Part shown: piece after piece, positions 5,661 to 8,028 of the stretch
Layout of the letters: the number at the start of each line of letters is the position of its first letter
How positions within the stretch are numbered: position 1 is the first letter of the stretch
From: Rhizobiaceae bacterium
GTDB taxonomy: Bacteria > Pseudomonadota > Alphaproteobacteria > Rhizobiales > Rhizobiaceae
Direction of reading: 5' to 3'
Assembly (NCBI GenBank): GCA_014380965.1
Contig: JACMIV010000296.1
Span: 1 to 8,028 of the forward strand
DNA: 8,028 nucleotides
Notes under the pieces: model-generated
What the model saw: only the letters and a program-made list of their open reading frames with translations
Databases searched by the model: none
Told to the model about the DNA's origin: nothing
Translations under genes and position numbers: made by a program

Positions 5661-7229
5661 ATGCCGACCGATCGAGGGACGATCGAGGCCGGCGCAAGAC
5701 AGAGAACGGACGGCGGCATGGCGGAGATACACGCGCTCGGGACGACGCGGGGCGAGACGGAGATCCTCGAACGGGTGAAGGCGCGGCTGAGGGCGCAGCT
5801 CGGCCAGGATATCTATGCCAGCTGGTTCCAGCGCATGAAGATCGACGATCTCGGCAAGGGCGTCGTGCGCCTCTCCGTGCCCACGGCCTTCCTGAAGACC
5901 TGGATCCATTCCCACTATGCCGACATCTTGCTCGACATCTTCGCGGACGAAGTGCCGGGAACGCTGAAGGTCGACATCGCGGTGCGGAGCGCTGCGCGCG
6001 CGCAGTCGGCAGCAGGTCTCGCCGCGGTTGGGCGCGAAGGCGCTTCGGGGCAGAAGGCCGAGCCCCGCAGATTTGCGCCGACGGCCGTCCCGAGCCCGAT
6101 GCAGTCGCCTGCCGCGACCGCGGCGGAGACCGTGCGCGAGGCGGTTGCACCGAAGGTGCAGAACCACGTCCAGCATTCCGGGCTCGACTTCGGCTCGCCG
6201 CTCGACCCGCGCTACGTCTTCGGGAGCTTCGTCGAGGGCGCGTCGAACCGCGTGGCGCTCGCCGCCGCAAAGGCGGTCGCCGAGAACGGCCCGCAGTCCG
6301 TTCGCTTCAACCCGCTCTTCGTCCACGCCAATGTCGGGCTCGGCAAGACGCATCTCCTTCAGGCCATCGCCAATGCCGCGACGGCGAGGGCCGACATGCC
6401 GCGCGTCGTCTACCTCACGGCCGAGTACTTCATGTGGCGGTTCGCGACCGCGATCCGCGACAACCAGGCGCTCGACTTCAAGGAGAACCTGCGTGGCATC
6501 GACATCCTCATCATCGACGACATGCAGTTCCTGCAGGGCAAGTCGATCCAGCAGGAATTCTGCCATCTCCTCAACGCGCTGATCGATTCGGCCCGGCAGG
6601 TGATCGTCGCCGCCGACCGTCCGGCCTACGAGCTGGAGTCGCTCGATGCCCGCGTGCGTTCGCGCCTGTCGGGCGGCGTCGCCATCGAGATGGTGTCGCC
6701 CGATTTCGAGATGCGCAAGGACATCCTCGAGACGCGCATCGCGGCGCTGAAGCGCGAGGATGCAAGTTTTGCAATCGACGACAAGGTGGTCGACACGATC
6801 GCCCGCCGCGTCGTCGGCTCGGGCCGTGATCTCGAGGGCGCCTTCAATCAGATCGCCTTCCGCCATGCCGTCGGCCAGCCGCTCTCGGCCGAGCATCTCG
6901 ACGACCTCCTCAACTCCCTGACGCGCACAGGCGGTGAGAAGCGCATCCGGATCGAGGACATCCTGAAGTTCGTCTCGCGCCACTACAACGTGACGCGCAC
7001 CGACATCCTCTCCGCCCGCCGCACCCGCACCATCGTGCGCCCGCGGCAGATCGCGATGTATCTTGCAAAAACGATGACGCCCCGCTCCCTGCCCGAAATC
7101 GGCCGCCGCTTCGGCGGACGCGACCACACGACGGTCCTCCATGCCGTGCGCAAGATCGAGGGGGAGCGAGCCAAGGACGAGAAGCTCGGCGAGGAGCTCG
7201 ATCTCATCCGACGCATGATCGAGGAATAG
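5661..7229 (+). CDS. dnaA: Chromosomal replication initiator protein DnaA
   Basis: DnaA is the AAA+ ATPase that binds oriC, melts it and loads the helicase. Domain I runs from about ILERVKARL (35-43) through [10 protein letters not shown] (53-62). Domain II is a variable Ala/Pro-rich linker, about 110-175. Domain III starts near [13 protein letters not shown] (181-193). Its P-loop is [11 protein letters not shown] (223-233), the Walker B is [10 protein letters not shown] (281-290), the likely arginine finger is in RVRSRLSGG (331-339), and sensor II is [10 protein letters not shown] (388-397). Domain IV ends with the DNA-binding signature [20 protein letters not shown] (481-500). The ATG at 5661 gives 522 residues and has GGAG 7 bases upstream. 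ATG 5601, overlapping the rhodanese stop, would give 542 residues; ATG 5718 would give 503. The first P-loop Gly of E. coli DnaA is Ala here, a substitution I recall in other rhizobial DnaA proteins. dnaN follows after 148 bases. Confidence 0.97.
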   Translation: MPTDRGTIEAGARQRTDGGMAEIHALGTTRGETEILERVKARLRAQLGQDIYASWFQRMKIDDLGKGVVRLSVPTAFLKTWIHSHYADILLDIFADEVPGTLKVDIAVRSAARAQSAAGLAAVGREGASGQKAEPRRFAPTAVPSPMQSPAATAAETVREAVAPKVQNHVQHSGLDFGSPLDPRYVFGSFVEGASNRVALAAAKAVAENGPQSVRFNPLFVHANVGLGKTHLLQAIANAATARADMPRVVYLTAEYFMWRFATAIRDNQALDFKENLRGIDILIIDDMQFLQGKSIQQEFCHLLNALIDSARQVIVAADRPAYELESLDARVRSRLSGGVAIEMVSPDFEMRKDILETRIAALKREDASFAIDDKVVDTIARRVVGSGRDLEGAFNQIAFRHAVGQPLSAEHLDDLLNSLTRTGGEKRIRIEDILKFVSRHYNVTRTDILSARRTRTIVRPRQIAMYLAKTMTPRSLPEIGRRFGGRDHTTVLHAVRKIEGERAKDEKLGEELDLIRRMIEE

Positions 7230-7269
7230 GCCGCGGGCCTGTCGGTGCCGGCGTCGCGCCCTCCAGCCG

Positions 7270-7291
7270 AAGCTCGTGCGACGAGGCTTTT
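7270..7291 (+). terminator. Possible weak terminator or attenuator after dnaA
   Basis: AAGCTCGT (7270-7277) pairs with ACGAG and CTT (7281-7289) across a 3-base GCG loop, with one bulged G at 7286. TTTT (7288-7291) follows. The short T run and the bulge make it weak. It begins 40 bases after the dnaA stop and could reduce rather than end readthrough into dnaN. Confidence 0.35.
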
Positions 7292-7312
7292 CATATGGCC
7301 GCTCTGCCTCTA

Positions 7313-7360
7313 AAAGGTTCGAACCCTTTGCGGGGGCGCCGCCCGGCGGCGCCGTCGAAC
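7313..7360 (+). promoter_or_regulatory. Structured leader upstream of dnaN, including a tRNA T-arm-like hairpin
   Basis: AAAGG (7313-7317) pairs with CCTTT (7325-7329) around a 7-base loop TTCGAAC, the exact shape of a tRNA T-arm. GGCGCCGC (7335-7342) pairs with GCGGCGCC (7346-7353) around a 3-base loop. Alternatively, GTTCGA (7317-7322) can pair with TCGAAC (7355-7360) outside the second hairpin; this conflicts with the T-arm-like fold, so the two are mutually exclusive. The structures end 17 bases before the dnaN ATG, which has no good Shine-Dalgarno site. A role in dnaN translation is inferred. Confidence 0.4.
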
Positions 7361-7377
7361 GAATTGGTTGCTTCTCC

Positions 7378-8028
7378 ATGCGTATCATCATCGAGCGTTC
7401 CAACCTCTTGAAGACGCTGAGCCACGTGCATCGCGTCGTCGAGCGCCGGAACACCATCCCGATCCTCTCCAACGTCCTCGTAAAGACCGAGAACGGCGCG
7501 CTCCGCCTGAAGGCGACGGATCTCGATCTCGAGATCACGGAGACGGTCGCGGCCGACAGCGAGCAGGAGGGGGCGACGACCGTGCCCGCCCATCTCCTCT
7601 ACGACATCGTGCGCAAGCTCGCCGACGGGTCCGAGGTGAAGCTTGCGACCAATGCCGACGGCAACCAGATGACGGTGAGCGCAGGCCGCTCGAACTTTCG
7701 CCTCCAGTGCCTGCCCGAGTCGGATTTTCCCGACATCACCGCCGGTATCTTCACCCACTCCTTCAAGATCGCCGCCTCGGCCCTCGCCCGCCTCGTCGAG
7801 CGGACGCAGTTCGCCATCTCCACCGAGGAGACGCGCTACTACCTCAACGGCATCTTCCTGCACACGATCGAGAGCGAGGGCTCCTTGCGCCTTCGCGCGG
7901 TCGCGACCGACGGCCACCGCCTCGCCCGCGCCGAGATGGAGGCGCCGGCCGGCTCGGAAGGGATGCCCGGCATCATCGTGCCGCGAAAGACGGTGGGCGA
8001 ACTCCAGAAGCTCCTCGACGGCGGCAGC
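7378..8028 (+). CDS. dnaN: DNA polymerase III subunit beta, sliding clamp (partial, 3' end missing)
   Basis: DnaN is the ring-shaped clamp that tethers DNA polymerase III and other repair and replication proteins to DNA. The 217 visible codons run to the right edge, about 58 percent of the usual length of about 370. Clear family features are MRIIIERSNLLKTLSHV (1-17), VVERRNTIPILSNVLV (20-35), ATDLDLEI (45-52), GRSNFRLQCLPESDFP (103-118), QFAISTEETRYYLNGIF (143-159), ATDGHRLA (177-184) and IIVPRKTVGELQKLL (200-214). This covers domain 1 and most of domain 2; domain 3 is outside the window. The ATG at 7378 is set by the family N-terminus despite a weak ribosome site. Order and orientation with dnaA are standard, but the 148-base spacer suggests possible separate control. 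Confidence 0.97.
   Translation, partial: MRIIIERSNLLKTLSHVHRVVERRNTIPILSNVLVKTENGALRLKATDLDLEITETVAADSEQEGATTVPAHLLYDIVRKLADGSEVKLATNADGNQMTVSAGRSNFRLQCLPESDFPDITAGIFTHSFKIAASALARLVERTQFAISTEETRYYLNGIFLHTIESEGSLRLRAVATDGHRLARAEMEAPAGSEGMPGIIVPRKTVGELQKLLDGGS

Noticed and set aside
6327..6350. Defective Walker A in DnaA
   Set aside because: ANVGLGKT keeps the essential GKT. The leading Ala in place of Gly occurs, as I recall, in other rhizobial DnaA proteins, so loss of ATP binding is not implied.
7265..7337. A complete tRNA gene around the T-arm-like hairpin
   Set aside because: The 7 bases after the T-arm have no complementary acceptor strand at the expected 5' position, and no anticodon or D arm can be drawn.
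5280..7538. Very long minus-strand open frame opposite dnaA
   Set aside because: It is a high-GC antisense shadow of dnaA, dnaN and the rhodanese gene; its translation resembles no protein family I know.

Overview
This window looks like chromosomal DNA from a high-GC alphaproteobacterium, most likely in the Hyphomicrobiales (Rhizobiales). The protein motifs and the gene order (ubiB-ubiE, divergent mutM, enoyl-CoA hydratase, rpsT, then dnaA-dnaN) fit that group. The genus is not determined. I see no insertion sequence, CRISPR array, prophage or toxin-antitoxin locus. This is mainly a conserved housekeeping region with some local oddities.

Layout. On the minus strand, positions 1-2030 hold ubiE followed by ubiB, a two-gene ubiquinone/menaquinone unit; ubiB runs off the left edge. 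On the plus strand, a divergent mutM (2217-3076) is broken by a frame change near 2651, together with an apparent loss of about 18-19 residues between its two domains. A complete enoyl-CoA hydratase/isomerase gene (3186-3959) and rpsT (4149-4424) follow. rpsT has a clear sigma70-type promoter, a foldable leader and a strong intrinsic terminator.

Positions 4479-5172 form a long gap without a supported gene. The gap is more AT-rich than its surroundings and carries eight GANTC (CcrM methylation) sites within about 440 bases, plus several short palindromes and repeats. No consensus DnaA box is visible. After it come a small single-domain rhodanese gene (5173-5604), dnaA (best start 5661, stop 7229) and the first 217 codons of dnaN (from 7378, cut by the right edge). 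The 148-base dnaA-dnaN spacer contains three hairpins, one of which looks like a tRNA T-arm.

How the genes work together: dnaA and dnaN supply the replication initiator and the sliding clamp, rpsT a small-subunit ribosomal protein, mutM (if functional) oxidised-guanine repair, and ubiE/ubiB quinone biosynthesis. The most useful points to follow up are the disrupted mutM, the rhodanese gene abutting dnaA, the GANTC-rich dnaA upstream region, and the structured rpsT and dnaN leaders. I did not find a convincing new multi-gene system.
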